From positions 4,379,001 to 4,443,000 of the forward strand of contig NZ_JALPKR020000002.1 of NCBI RefSeq assembly GCF_023195515.1: 64,000 nucleotides of DNA, in the 5' to 3' direction. Positions 48,473-57,267 of the stretch are shown here, one piece after another. A program made the position numbers and the translations under genes. Within the stretch, counting starts at the first letter, position 1; each line of letters opens with the position of its first letter. The DNA is from Variovorax sp. S12S4. GTDB taxonomy: Bacteria; Pseudomonadota; Gammaproteobacteria; Burkholderiales; Burkholderiaceae_C. Below the pieces are notes generated by a model, which was given only the letters and a program-made list of their open reading frames with translations, did not search any database and had not been told where the DNA came from.

Positions 48473-48537
48473 CTATTATTCTCCTATATTAGACAAAACT
48501 ACCCCCACACGTCGCCGCCAGTTCGAAAGGAACCCAC

Positions 48538-49059
48538 ATGCGCCTGATTACCTGCACCGAAGAAGCCCACGCGGGCGCGATCCTCGCCATCCTCAACGAA
48601 GCCATCGTCAATTCCACCGCGCTGTACGACTACAAGCCGCGCACGCCCGAGAGCATGGTGGCGTGGTTCGCCACCAAGCGTGCCAACGGTTTTCCGGTGA
48701 TCGGCGTGGAAGACGAGAGCGGCAAGCTGCTGGGCTTTGCAAGCTACGGCGCGTTCAGGGCATTTCCGGCCTACAAGTACACGGTGGAGCACTCGGTGTA
48801 TGTCGAGGCCGGGCACCGCGGCGTTGGGCTCGGCCGCACGCTCATGGAGGCGATCATTGCCGAGGCGGCGGCACGCGACGTGCATGTGATGGTCGGCGCC
48901 ATCGATGCCGCAAACGCCGGCAGCATCGGCCTGCACGAACGGCTGGGCTTTGAACATGCCGGCACGGTTCGCCAGGCCGGGTTCAAGTTCGGCCGCTGGC
49001 TCGACGTGGCTTTTTATCAGCGGATTCTCTCGACGCCGCTGAATCCGGTCGACGGGTAG
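48538..49059 (+). CDS. GNAT N-acetyltransferase (phosphinothricin/methionine-sulfoximine acetyltransferase-like)
   Basis: A 173-residue GNAT enzyme. The Pat/YncA-type features are NEAIVNSTALYDYKPRT near the N-terminus, YKYTVEHSVYVEAGHRGVGLGRTLMEAI with the acetyl-CoA P-loop (RGVGLGR), and the C-terminal IGLHERLGFEHAGTVRQAGFKFGRWLDV. Such enzymes acetylate phosphinothricin or related amino acids such as methionine sulfoximine. The divergent XRE-cupin regulator probably controls it. Confidence 0.86.
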   Translation: MRLITCTEEAHAGAILAILNEAIVNSTALYDYKPRTPESMVAWFATKRANGFPVIGVEDESGKLLGFASYGAFRAFPAYKYTVEHSVYVEAGHRGVGLGRTLMEAIIAEAAARDVHVMVGAIDAANAGSIGLHERLGFEHAGTVRQAGFKFGRWLDVAFYQRILSTPLNPVDG

Positions 49060-49074
49060 GCAGGCTCACCGGGG

Positions 49075-50040
49075 TCAGGCCGGGGTTTCTTCGCTCGCGC
49101 GGTCCAGCATCTGGATGGTGCCGGCGTCCAGCTTGAGCTGAGTGGCCACGACCAGTTCTTCCAGCTGGGCAATCGAAGTTGCGCTGGCAATGGGCGCCGT
49201 GACCGAAGGCCGTGCGATCTGCCAAGCGATGGCAACCTGCCCCGGCTTGGCGTTGTACTGCTGGGCCACCTTGTCCAGCGCCTCGAGAATGCGCAGCCCG
49301 CGCGGGTTCAGGTACTTCTTGGTGGTATTGGCACCGCGAGCGCTCTTCGAGGCGTCGGCCTCGGTACGGTACTTGCCGGTCAGAAAACCGGCCGCCAGCG
49401 CATAAAAGTTGATGACGCCCACTTCGCGCTTCACGCACAGCGGTTCCAGTTCGTCCTCGAACACGGCGCGGTCGTACAGGTTGTACAGCGGCTGCAGGCT
49501 TTCGTAGCGCGCAATGCCAAGCCGCTCGGATATGTCGAGCGCTTCGGCCAGCCGCGGCGCGCTGTAGTTCGAGGCACCGATGGCACGCACCTTGCCGGCC
49601 TTGATCAGCTCGTCGAAAGCGCCCAGTGAATCCTCCAGCGGCGTGGCGGTATCGTCGTCGTGCGCCTGGTACAGGTCGACGAAGTCCGTCTGCAGGCGCT
49701 TGAGCGAAGCCTCCACCGCTTCGCGGATGTACGCGGGCGACAGGCCCGACTTGCCTTCACCCATGGGCTTGCCGACCTTGGTGGCCAGCACCACGCGGTT
49801 GCGCTTGCCGCTCTGCTTGAGCCACTTGCCGATGATGGTTTCGGACTCACCGCCGGTATGGCCCGGCACCCAGCTCGAATAGACGTCGGCCGTGTCGATG
49901 AAGTTGAAGCCCGCATCCAGCCAGGCGTCCAGCAGGCGGAACGAGGTGGCTTCGTCCACCGTCCAGCCGAACACGTTGCCGCCGAAGGCGAGCGGTGAAA
50001 CCAGGAGGCCCGAGCGGCCCAGCGAGCGAAGTTGCGACAT
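49075..50040 (-). CDS. Aldo/keto reductase
   Basis: A 321-residue NADPH-type aldo/keto reductase. The catalytic tetrad is visible: Asp and Tyr in NFIDTADVYSSW (about 50 and 55), Lys in ATKVGKPMG, and His in LYQAHDDD. Late blocks ASNYSAPRLAEAL and the NADP-binding end of the barrel (PIASATSIAQLEEL) are present. Substrate unknown. Its 3' end lies 15 bases from the end of the GNAT gene; convergent. Confidence 0.88.
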   Translation of the reverse strand: MSQLRSLGRSGLLVSPLAFGGNVFGWTVDEATSFRLLDAWLDAGFNFIDTADVYSSWVPGHTGGESETIIGKWLKQSGKRNRVVLATKVGKPMGEGKSGLSPAYIREAVEASLKRLQTDFVDLYQAHDDDTATPLEDSLGAFDELIKAGKVRAIGASNYSAPRLAEALDISERLGIARYESLQPLYNLYDRAVFEDELEPLCVKREVGVINFYALAAGFLTGKYRTEADASKSARGANTTKKYLNPRGLRILEALDKVAQQYNAKPGQVAIAWQIARPSVTAPIASATSIAQLEELVVATQLKLDAGTIQMLDRASEETPA

Positions 50041-50067
50041 GAATTTCTTCCCTAAAAAGAGCGAGGA

Positions 50068-50677
50068 TCAGACAAAACCGATGGCGCCGAGCAGCGCGCC
50101 CGCGCCGAGCAGCCACAGCAAGTGAATGCGTGTGCGCCACACGACAAGGGTTGCCGCCGCGCTCAGCAGCCACAGATGCCATGCGGGCGCGTCACCTGAA
50201 TGGTTGCCCGCCGCGAGCACCCAGCCGGTGGCAATCAACAGGCCCACCACCACCGGCGCCATGCCCTGCTTGAAGGCTCGCACGCCGCGCTTGTCGCGGT
50301 TGCGGTAGTCCCCAGCGGGTGGCAAGATAGGTGAGGGTGGTGCTCGGCAGCATGATGCCGACCATGGTGATCGAAAGCCCGAGAAAGCCGAGCAGCCAGG
50401 CGCTCGGCCCGGCGCCGATTCCGCCGCCGGCATTAAGGCCGACGTTCCAGCCCATGAGTGCGACGAAGAGCACGTTGGGCCCAGGCGCTGCCTGGGCTAT
50501 GGCCACCGACGAGCTGAACTGCGCTTCAGTGAGCCAGCCGTGCTGCGCAACCAGGTAGCGGTGCATGTCGGGCACCGTGGTGATGGCGCCGCTGATCGAC
50601 AGCAGCGACAGCAACAGGTATTGGCCGAAAAGCGCAAGCCAGTCGTGCCACTGCATCACGATCGCTATGGGGCTCAT
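50068..50677 (-). pseudogene. Chromate transporter, second half-size subunit, frame broken near 50312
   Basis: Half-size chromate (CHR) transporter subunit. The first frame carries the usual start (IVMQWHDWLALFGQYLLLSLL, GAITTVPDMHRYLVAQHGW, IAQAAPGPNVLFVALMGWNVG) and helices to YLATRW, then becomes Arg/Gly-rich junk. The second frame resumes with RNRDKRGVRAFKQGMAPVVVG and the last helices. One surplus base in the C4 run at 50310-50313 (a G4 on the coding strand) separates them. With its neighbour at 51346 it forms the usual two-gene short-chain ChrA. Confidence 0.8.
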
Positions 50678-50696
50678 GTGGCCCCCACGCTCGGCA

Positions 50697-50755
50697 CTGG
50701 CGTGTGCTCGCTGCCCCCGAGGGGGCGCTCGCACCTTGGGGTGGTCCGGCGGTGC
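50697..50755. repeat. GC-rich intergenic element between the two chromate transporter genes
   Basis: CACTGGCGTGTGCTCGCTG then GCCCCC-GA-GGGGGC and CTCGCACCTTGGGGTGGTCC. The core is a perfect dyad with six-base arms. From memory, this style of C-run/G-run element with CTTGGGG is frequent between genes in Variovorax and other Comamonadaceae; only one copy lies in this window, so I cannot show it is repeated. Confidence 0.4.
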
Positions 50756-51346
50756 TCATGGCGCAATCCTCCGCCAGGTCCACGCACAGGCCACGCCGCC
50801 CACCGCCAGCAGCACCCAGCCGAGCGGAATCTTCAGTACCGCGATGGCGCCGAACACCAGTGCCACGAACACCAGGCAGGCGGCAAAGCCCAGCGGGTGC
50901 TTGCGCAGCTGCGGAATCAGCTTGATGCCGGTGGCGGCAATCAGCCCGCCCGACACCGCGCCCATGCCGCGCAGTGCGCCCGCCACCTGCGGGTTGCCGG
51001 CGTAGTGCGCGTACAGCACGGCCAGCATCAGGATGACGACGAGCGGTATTGCGAGCATGCCGGCCACGGCGGCGATGGCGCCGCGCAGTCCGAAATACCG
51101 GTCGCCGATCATCAGCGCAAGGTTGACCACGTTGGGGCCCGGCATCACCTGGGCCACGGCCCAGTCTTCCAGAAACTGCTCGGGCGTGAGCCAGCGCTTT
51201 TTCTCGACCATTTCGCGCTGGACGATAGCCAGCACGCCGCCGAATCCCTGCAGCGCAAGCCAGGTGAATGAAACAAAAAGGTCGCGTGGCGACTTCGGTT
51301 GCGGAGGGTCGGATGGCGCCGCCGCGCCTGAGGGAGACGGATGCAT
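50756..51346 (-). CDS. Chromate transporter, first half-size subunit
   Basis: A 196-residue CHR-family membrane protein. The N-terminal TFGGVLAIVQREMVEKKRWL-type block (LQGFGGVLAIVQREMV) and the conserved WLTPEQFLEDWAVAQVMPGPNVVNLA are diagnostic; about six membrane segments follow. Two half-size proteins pair to form a chromate or related anion exporter. It is transcribed toward the second subunit, 78 bases away across a GC-rich element. Confidence 0.85.
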   Translation of the reverse strand: MHPSPSGAAAPSDPPQPKSPRDLFVSFTWLALQGFGGVLAIVQREMVEKKRWLTPEQFLEDWAVAQVMPGPNVVNLALMIGDRYFGLRGAIAAVAGMLAIPLVVILMLAVLYAHYAGNPQVAGALRGMGAVSGGLIAATGIKLIPQLRKHPLGFAACLVFVALVFGAIAVLKIPLGWVLLAVGGVACAWTWRRIAP

Positions 51347-51426
51347 GTGGAGCGATTATCGTAGTCCTACCTGCAACACGCCGGGCAGCGGGCTGACATG
51401 CCTTGTGTCATTCAAAGGGAGACTTC

Positions 51427-52344
51427 ATGATCATGCAGATGCGAGCGCTTTTCGAACTGTGCAAAGAGGCCGTGGCCTCATGGTCGAACGACTATGCCCC
51501 GAGCATGGGGGCCGCGCTGGCCTACTACACGGTGTTTTCCATTGCGCCGCTGCTGCTGATCGTGATCGCCGTGGCGGGCCTGGTGTTCGGGCAGGAGGCC
51601 GCGCGAGGCGAAATCTTCCTGCAGCTTGCGGGCCTCATGGGCGAGCAGGGCGCGGCCGCGGTGCAGAGCATGCTGCAGGCGGTCAACAAGCCGGCCGAAG
51701 GCATCGTGGCCACGGTGGCCGGCATCGGCCTGCTGGTGATTGGCGCGACCACCGTCTTCGGCGAACTGCAGGACGCGCTCGACCGCATCTGGCGCGCACC
51801 GGCCCGCGCAAAGAACAAGGGGCTCTTCAACTTGCTGCGCGTGCGCCTGCTGTCGTTCAGCATGATCATGGGCATCGGCTTTCTGCTCATGGTGTCGCTG
51901 GTGGCGAGCGCGGCGCTGGCTGCGCTCAGCAAGTGGTGGTCGCCGGTGTTCGGCGCCTGGGCGACGCTGGCGCAAGCGGTGAATTTCGTCTTCAGCTTTG
52001 CGATGGTGACGGTGATCTTCGCGATGATCTACAAGATCATGCCGCGGGCCAAGGTGCAATGGCGCGACGTGTGGGTGGGCGCCGCGGTCACGGCGCTGCT
52101 CTTCACCGTGGGCAAACATCTCATCGGCCTGTACATCGGCAAGAGCAGCGTGGCCTCCGGCTATGGTGCCGCGGGCTCGCTGGTGGTGGTGCTGGTGTGG
52201 GTGTACTACTCGGCGCAGATTTTTCTTCTGGGCGCCGAGTTCACCTGGGTGTATGCCAAGACTTACGGCTCGCTCAAGAACGCCAGGGACAGCGCCAGCG
52301 CGAATCCTTCGCCCACCCGGTCGGAGCCGCTGCCCCAGCGCTAG
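51427..52344 (+). CDS. YihY/virulence factor BrkB family membrane protein
   Basis: A 305-residue inner-membrane protein of the YihY/BrkB family. The family pattern APSMGAALAYYTVFSIAPLL starts near residue 23; about six helices follow, with FGELQDALDRIWRAP and IMPRAKVQWRDVWVGAAVTALLF in loops. Function is not settled for the family; some act in cell envelope maintenance. Starting at the ATG at 51427 avoids overlapping spurious upstream codons. Its stop overlaps (CTAG) the stop of the convergent DUF924 gene. Confidence 0.88.
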   Translation: MIMQMRALFELCKEAVASWSNDYAPSMGAALAYYTVFSIAPLLLIVIAVAGLVFGQEAARGEIFLQLAGLMGEQGAAAVQSMLQAVNKPAEGIVATVAGIGLLVIGATTVFGELQDALDRIWRAPARAKNKGLFNLLRVRLLSFSMIMGIGFLLMVSLVASAALAALSKWWSPVFGAWATLAQAVNFVFSFAMVTVIFAMIYKIMPRAKVQWRDVWVGAAVTALLFTVGKHLIGLYIGKSSVASGYGAAGSLVVVLVWVYYSAQIFLLGAEFTWVYAKTYGSLKNARDSASANPSPTRSEPLPQR

Positions 52345-52892
52345 CCGGCAAAGCCGCCTTCGTCCAGGAAACGCTGTTCCTCGGCGCTGCTGGTGCGCCC
52401 AAGCAGCTTGTTGCGGTGCGGAAAGCGGCCGAAACGCGCAATGATGTCGCGGTGCAATACCGCAAAGCGCTGCGTGTTGGCGTCGAGCGCCGCATTGAGC
52501 TCGACCGAACGCTCCTGGTCGGCCAGCGATTCGGAGTGCATGAAGGGCAGGTAGAAAAAGCGCCGCAGCGCTTCGTCCACCTTCAGGTCGAGGCCTGCCT
52601 CGATCGCCTTGCGGGCCACCGCCAGCGCCTTGGCGTCCGTAGCGAGCATGCGCGCGTTGCCGCGCCAGGTGTTGCGCGGGAACTGGTCCAGCAGCACCAT
52701 CAGCGCAAGCGCGCCCTCGGCGTCGTTCACCCAGTGGTCGAGCTGGCCGAGAGCTGCGGCTTCGTGCGCAGCGAGAAAGCGACCGCTGAACTCGGCATCG
52801 AAGGCATCGTTCTTGGCAAACCATCGGTCGGGTCCGGCGCTGCGCCAGAAGTCGACCACCTCGTGGGCGGTGGGAAGGTTGGCAGGGTTCAT
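52341..52892 (-). CDS. DUF924 family protein
   Basis: A 183-residue helical protein of the DUF924 family, whose function is unknown. Typical blocks: EVVDFWRSAGPDRWFAKNDAFD, GALALMVLLDQFPRNTWRGN, FFYLPFMHSESLADQERSVEL, IARFGRFPHRNKLLGRTSS. It ends with a tail-to-tail overlap with the YihY gene (CTAG shared). Confidence 0.9.
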   Translation of the reverse strand: MNPANLPTAHEVVDFWRSAGPDRWFAKNDAFDAEFSGRFLAAHEAAALGQLDHWVNDAEGALALMVLLDQFPRNTWRGNARMLATDAKALAVARKAIEAGLDLKVDEALRRFFYLPFMHSESLADQERSVELNAALDANTQRFAVLHRDIIARFGRFPHRNKLLGRTSSAEEQRFLDEGGFAG

Positions 52893-53017
52893 CGCCGCAT
52901 TCTCTTTCAGCCTGGGGCGCCGCGCCGCCGGCCCTGAAAGTCGCGGTGGTGGCCGACATCGGCTCGGGCCGGGGCTGCCTATGCTGAAGCGGTTTCATAA
53001 CTCAGGAGATAAAGCTC

Positions 53018-53467
53018 ATGAACCGATATGGCACTCTTTTGCGCGCAACCCTCATCGCCGGCGTAGCCAGCGTTGCGCTGGCCGGCTGCGGGATGATGTC
53101 GAAGTCGAACGTCGCGAGCTTCAGCGGCACCATGAACGCCGCCAGCGAAGTGCCGCCCAACATGACGCGCGGCAGCGGCCTGGCTGAAGCCTGGCTGAAC
53201 AGGGACACCAATGTCCTGAAATACAAGATCACCTACAGCGGCCTCAGCGGCCCGGCCACCGCCGGCCACTTCCACGGACCCGCGGCAGCGGGTGCCAATG
53301 CAGGCGTGGTGCTGCCCTTTGCCAGGACGGAGAGCCCGATCGAAGGCCAGGCCACGCTCACGCCGGCACAGGCCGCCGACCTGCTCGCAGGCAAGTGGTA
53401 CGCCAACATCCACACGGCGGCCAATCCGGCCGGTGAGATCCGGGGACAGATGCTGCCCAAGATGTAA
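53018..53467 (+). CDS. CHRD-domain lipoprotein
   Basis: A 149-residue secreted protein with a lipoprotein signal (VASVALAGCGMM, acylated Cys near 24) and a CHRD domain (ASFSGTMNAASEVPPNMT, YKITYSGLSGPATAGHFHGPA, WYANIHTAANPAGEIRGQM). CHRD domains also occur in chordin and in many bacterial surface proteins; the ligand is unknown. It is followed by the patatin gene after 51 bases, with a 16-base dyad in between. Confidence 0.9.
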   Translation: MNRYGTLLRATLIAGVASVALAGCGMMSKSNVASFSGTMNAASEVPPNMTRGSGLAEAWLNRDTNVLKYKITYSGLSGPATAGHFHGPAAAGANAGVVLPFARTESPIEGQATLTPAQAADLLAGKWYANIHTAANPAGEIRGQMLPKM

Positions 53468-53500
53468 GGAGGCCTGCGGTCAGCTTGCAGTCGCGGGGCT

Positions 53501-53516
53501 GGTGTCAAATGACACC
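53501..53516. promoter_or_regulatory. Dyad GGTGTCA-AA-TGACACC directly before the patatin start
   Basis: A seven-base inverted repeat around two As, ending two bases before the ATG at 53519. Its position suggests an operator or leader hairpin affecting patatin translation. No usual ribosome site is seen, since the dyad replaces it. Confidence 0.45.
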
Positions 53517-53518
53517 AT

Positions 53519-54717
53519 ATGACGACGAAGAAGCCTCGCACGGCAAGCAAGAAGACCCTGAGCCCATTCGCAGCGCCCCGCGAAGACATGCGCTCCGCGC
53601 GCAAGGCGCTGGTGCTGCAGGGCGGAGGCGCCCTCGGCGCCTACCAGGCCGGCGTTTATGCCGCGCTCAGCGAGACCGACCTGCAGCCGCACTGGATTGC
53701 CGGCGTCTCGATCGGCGCCATCAACGCCGCGCTGATCGCGGGCAACGCGCCCGACAAGCGGGTCGACAGGCTGCGGGAGTTCTGGCACCTGGTGTCTTCC
53801 GGGCCGGCGCAGCGTCTGCCGGCATGGCTGGGCGACCGCGCTGCGCAGAACCAGTGGAGCGCCTCCATGGCGATGCTGGTCGGCATTCCGGGTTTCTTCG
53901 AGCCGCGCTATTCGCCCGCATTGTTGATGGGGCCGCGGCACCGCTCCTGAGCTACTACGACACCACGCCGCTCAAGCTCACGCTCGAGCGTCTGATCGAT
54001 TTCGACCGCATCAATGCGTGCGAGGCGCGCTTCAGCGTGGGCGCGGTCGATGTGCGCACCGGCAACTCGGTGTACTTCGACAACACGCGCCAGCGCATCG
54101 GCCCGGAGCACATCATGGCCAGCGGCGCGCTGCCGCCGGGCTTTGCGCCGGTGACCATCGACGGCGACGACTACTGGGACGGCGGCATCGTCTCGAACAC
54201 GCCGCTGCAATACGTGCTCGACATTCACCCGCGCTCCGAGCCGCTGGTGGTGCTGCAGGTCGACCTTTTCAATGCACGCGGCGAGATGCCGCGCACGCTG
54301 TCGGGCGTGCTGGAGCGGCAGAAGGACATCACCTATTCGAGCCGCACTCGCATGAACACCGATGCACTGGCCGCCAACCTCAACCTGCAGCAAGCCATTG
54401 CGGACCTGATCTCCAAGCTGCCCGCGAACCTGCGCAATGACCCCTCGGTGCTTGCGGTGCAGGCCGAGCTCACGCACCACCCCATCGACATCTTTCACCT
54501 GATCTACCGCGACAAGCCCTATGAGGCCGAATCGAAGGACTACGAGTTCTCGCGCGCCGCGGTCGAAGAGCATTGGGAAGCCGGCGCGCGCGACATGCGG
54601 CGGACGCTGGCGCACCCCGAAACGCTGCGCAGCGATGCCACGGTGAACGGCGTGACCACCTTCGACCTTGGCGAGCCCGGGGTGGGGCGCATCAAGCGGC
54701 CCGGGTTGTCGCGTTGA
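53519..54717 (+). pseudogene. Patatin-like phospholipase with DUF3734 tail, frame broken near 53931
   Basis: A patatin-type lipid acyl hydrolase. The first frame gives the oxyanion motif GGGALGAYQAGVY and the nucleophile GVSIGAINAA (Ser), then stops at 53950. The second frame carries the catalytic Asp in DGGIVSNTPLQ and the DUF3734 tail (LTHHPIDIFHLIYRDKP). One missing base in the G4 run at 53929-53932 rejoins them as LLMGAAAPLLSYYD. Joined length is about 399. It precedes bdhA by 87 bases, an arrangement that suggests a role in hydroxybutyrate or membrane-lipid metabolism. Confidence 0.85.
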
Positions 54718-54804
54718 CAAAAAATGCCGCGAGCCGCGTGCTCGCCTGAATCCTGCAGTTCCGTTTTCTTTCTTTTTCTTCTTTCAACCTCAAGGACGTT
54801 CACC

Positions 54805-55587
54805 ATGCAACTCAAGGACAAGGTCGCCTACATCACCGGTTCGGCCAGCGGCATCGGCAAGGAGATTGCCGTTCTGTTTGCGCGCGAAGGAGCCAAGGTC
54901 GTCATTGCAGACCTCAACAAGCAAGCGGCCGAGGCTACGGCTGCCGAGCTCAAGGCCGCCGGCGCGCAGGCCATCGGTGTGGCGGTGGACGTGACGAGCG
55001 AAGAGCAGGTCAACGCTTCGGTCGAAGAAGCGGCCAAGGCCTTCGGCGGCATCGACATTCTCATCAGCAATGCCGGCGTGCAGATCGTGCACCCGGTCGA
55101 TGAGTTCAGCTTTGCCGACTGGAAGAAGATGCTCGCCATTCACCTGGACGGCGCCTTCCTCACCACCAAGGCCTGCCTCAAGCACATGTACGCCCAGGGC
55201 CGCGGCGGCAGCGTGATCTACATGGGCTCGGTGCATTCGAAGGAAGCTTCGCTGCTGAAGGCACCGTACGTCACGGCCAAGCACGGCCTCATCGGCCTGG
55301 CCAAGACCGTTGCGAAGGAAGGTGCCAAGCACGGCGTGCGCGCCAACGTGATCTGCCCGGGTTTTGTGCGCACGGCGCTCGTTGAAAAGCAGATTCCGGA
55401 GCAGGCCAAGACGCTCGGCATCACCGAAGAGCAGGTCATCAAGAACGTGATGCTCAAGGAAACCGTCGACGGCGAGTTCACCACCACCGAAGACGTCGCC
55501 CGCGTGGCGCTGCTGTTCGCGGCCTTTCCGACCAATGCGCTGACCGGGCAGTCGCTGGTGGTGAGCCACGGCTGGTTCATGCAGTAA
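54805..55587 (+). CDS. 3-hydroxybutyrate dehydrogenase
   Basis: A 260-residue short-chain dehydrogenase that interconverts 3-hydroxybutyrate and acetoacetate, central to poly-hydroxybutyrate turnover. The NAD motif is [12 protein letters not shown] near residue 13, NAGVQIV near 90, and the Ser-Tyr-Lys triad is [40 protein letters not shown] and the Gln-ending C-terminus [10 protein letters not shown] are typical of BdhA. The ATG at 54805 is preferred to upstream starts that read through the pyrimidine-rich leader. Confidence 0.92.
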   Translation: MQLKDKVAYITGSASGIGKEIAVLFAREGAKVVIADLNKQAAEATAAELKAAGAQAIGVAVDVTSEEQVNASVEEAAKAFGGIDILISNAGVQIVHPVDEFSFADWKKMLAIHLDGAFLTTKACLKHMYAQGRGGSVIYMGSVHSKEASLLKAPYVTAKHGLIGLAKTVAKEGAKHGVRANVICPGFVRTALVEKQIPEQAKTLGITEEQVIKNVMLKETVDGEFTTTEDVARVALLFAAFPTNALTGQSLVVSHGWFMQ

Positions 55588-55712
55588 CCAAATCACGCCG
55601 CCGGGTGCGGCACACGATGGTTCACCCTAATGTCTCCGGCGAGTGAACTGTGCGAAAAATCGCATGGCCATTCAAACGTCATACCAATGACCTTCGCCAG
55701 GAGACAACAACC

Positions 55713-56735
55713 ATGCGTGTCAGTTCGTCCCGTGACAGTTCGTCCAATTTCTTTTCGCGCCGCTCCTTCGTTGCCCATGCCGCGGGCGTTGCGGCGGGGC
55801 TTGCCATGTTTGCAGCGGCGGCTCCCGCAGCCGCGCAGGCTTATCCGAGCCGCCCGGTTACGCTGATCGTTCCCTGGGGCGCCGGCGGCGGTACCGATGC
55901 CACGGCGCGCATCATTGCGAGCCTGCTCGAAAAAGAACTGGGCCAGCCTTTCACCGTGGTGAACCGCACCGGGGGCAACGGCGTGGTGGGCCATTCCGCC
56001 ATTGCCGCCGCACCGCCCGATGGCTACACCATCGGCATGGCCTCCGTCGAGATCGGCATGATGCATTGGCAGGGGCTGACGCAACTGACCAGCACGTCGT
56101 ACACCCCTATCGGCCTTGCCAACCTCGATCCGGCCGGCATCCAGGTTCGCGCCGATGCGCCCTACAAGACCGTGGCCGAATTGCTCGCAGCCATCAAGGC
56201 CAGCCCCGGCAAGCTGAAGGCATCGGGCACCGGGCAGGGCGGCATCTGGCACCTGGCCATTGCGGGCCTCTTGCGCGACCAGAAGATCGATCCCGCGGCC
56301 GTACCCTGGGTGCCGAGCAACGGCGCTGCGCCAGGGCTGCAGGACGTGGTGGCCGGCGGCGTCGACATCGCGCCGGTCTCGCTGCCCGAGGCGCGCTCGC
56401 TCATCGACGCCGGCAAGGTCAAGAGCCTTGCAATCATGAGCGACAAGCCTTCGGCGCTGTACCCGAATGTGCCCACGCTCAAGGCGTCCATCGGCAGCGA
56501 CTGGTCGATGGCGGCCTGGCGCGGCATCGTCGCGCCCAAGGGCCTTCCGGCCGACGTGCGCGACAAGCTCGCGGGCGCGCTCAAGAAAGTGGTAGCGAGC
56601 AAGGAGTACACCGACTTCATGGCCTCGCGCGGCTTTGGCGTGATCTATGCGGGCCCCGACGACTTTGCCGCCTACATGGCCAAGTCCGACGCCGAACTCG
56701 GCGCAACCATGAAGGCCGTGGGTATCGTCAAGTGA
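55713..56735 (+). CDS. tctC: Tripartite tricarboxylate transporter substrate-binding protein (Bug/TctC)
   Basis: A 340-residue Bug-family periplasmic receptor. A twin-arginine-like signal (FSRRSFVAHAAGVAAGLAMF) runs to about residue 43. The Bug fold marks are YPSRPVTLIVPWGAGGGTDATARIIASLL, VVNRTGGNGVVGHSAIAAAPPDGYTIG, and GVIYAGPDDFAAYM near the end. The ATG at 55713 is preceded by AGGAGA. It starts the tctC-tctB-tctA operon. The ligand is unknown. Confidence 0.92.
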   Translation: MRVSSSRDSSSNFFSRRSFVAHAAGVAAGLAMFAAAAPAAAQAYPSRPVTLIVPWGAGGGTDATARIIASLLEKELGQPFTVVNRTGGNGVVGHSAIAAAPPDGYTIGMASVEIGMMHWQGLTQLTSTSYTPIGLANLDPAGIQVRADAPYKTVAELLAAIKASPGKLKASGTGQGGIWHLAIAGLLRDQKIDPAAVPWVPSNGAAPGLQDVVAGGVDIAPVSLPEARSLIDAGKVKSLAIMSDKPSALYPNVPTLKASIGSDWSMAAWRGIVAPKGLPADVRDKLAGALKKVVASKEYTDFMASRGFGVIYAGPDDFAAYMAKSDAELGATMKAVGIVK

Positions 56736-56778
56736 GCGCCGCGCGGCGTGCATGCGCGCCCGGCAAGCGGGCAGCGCA

Positions 56779-57252
56779 ATGAAGTTCAACGACGCGGTCT
56801 TCGGCTTGATTCTGCTGGTGCTCGGCGCGTTGGTGCTGGCCGTGGTGCGCAGCTATCCGGGCATACCGGGCCAGCAGGTCGGGCCGGCGCTTTTCCCTGG
56901 GCTGATTGCCATCGGCCTATGCGTCTGCGGCCTCATGCTGCTGGTCAAGGGCTGGCGCGAACGCCAGGCCGTGGCCTGGATGCGGCTCGGCGACTGGGCC
57001 GCTTCGCCGCGCCACGTGCTGTCGGCCGCGCTGGTCATCGGCTCGGTGCTGTTCTACATGTTCGCCTCGGAGCGGCTGGGCTTCCTGCTGACCGCCTCTG
57101 TCTCGCTGCTGGCACTGATGCTTGCCATGCGCGTGCCGGCGGGCCGCGCGGTGCTCATTGCGCTGGTTGCCTCGCTGCTCATCCATGCCGCCTTCTACAA
57201 GCTGTTGCGCGTTCCTCTTCCCTGGGGCGTGCTGACGCCCATTGCCTGGTAA
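56779..57252 (+). CDS. tctB: Tripartite tricarboxylate transporter small membrane subunit TctB
   Basis: A 157-residue protein with four predicted membrane helices (FGLILLVLGALVLAVV; GLIAIGLCVCGLMLLV; HVLSAALVIGSVLFYMF; LGFLLTASVSLLALML) typical of TctB. It lies between tctC and tctA, the usual order. The frame is open from 56752; the ATG at 56779 starts at a typical TctB N-terminus (MKFNDAVFGLIL). Confidence 0.9.
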   Translation: MKFNDAVFGLILLVLGALVLAVVRSYPGIPGQQVGPALFPGLIAIGLCVCGLMLLVKGWRERQAVAWMRLGDWAASPRHVLSAALVIGSVLFYMFASERLGFLLTASVSLLALMLAMRVPAGRAVLIALVASLLIHAAFYKLLRVPLPWGVLTPIAW

Positions 57253-57267
57253 CCGGGGCCTCTACTC

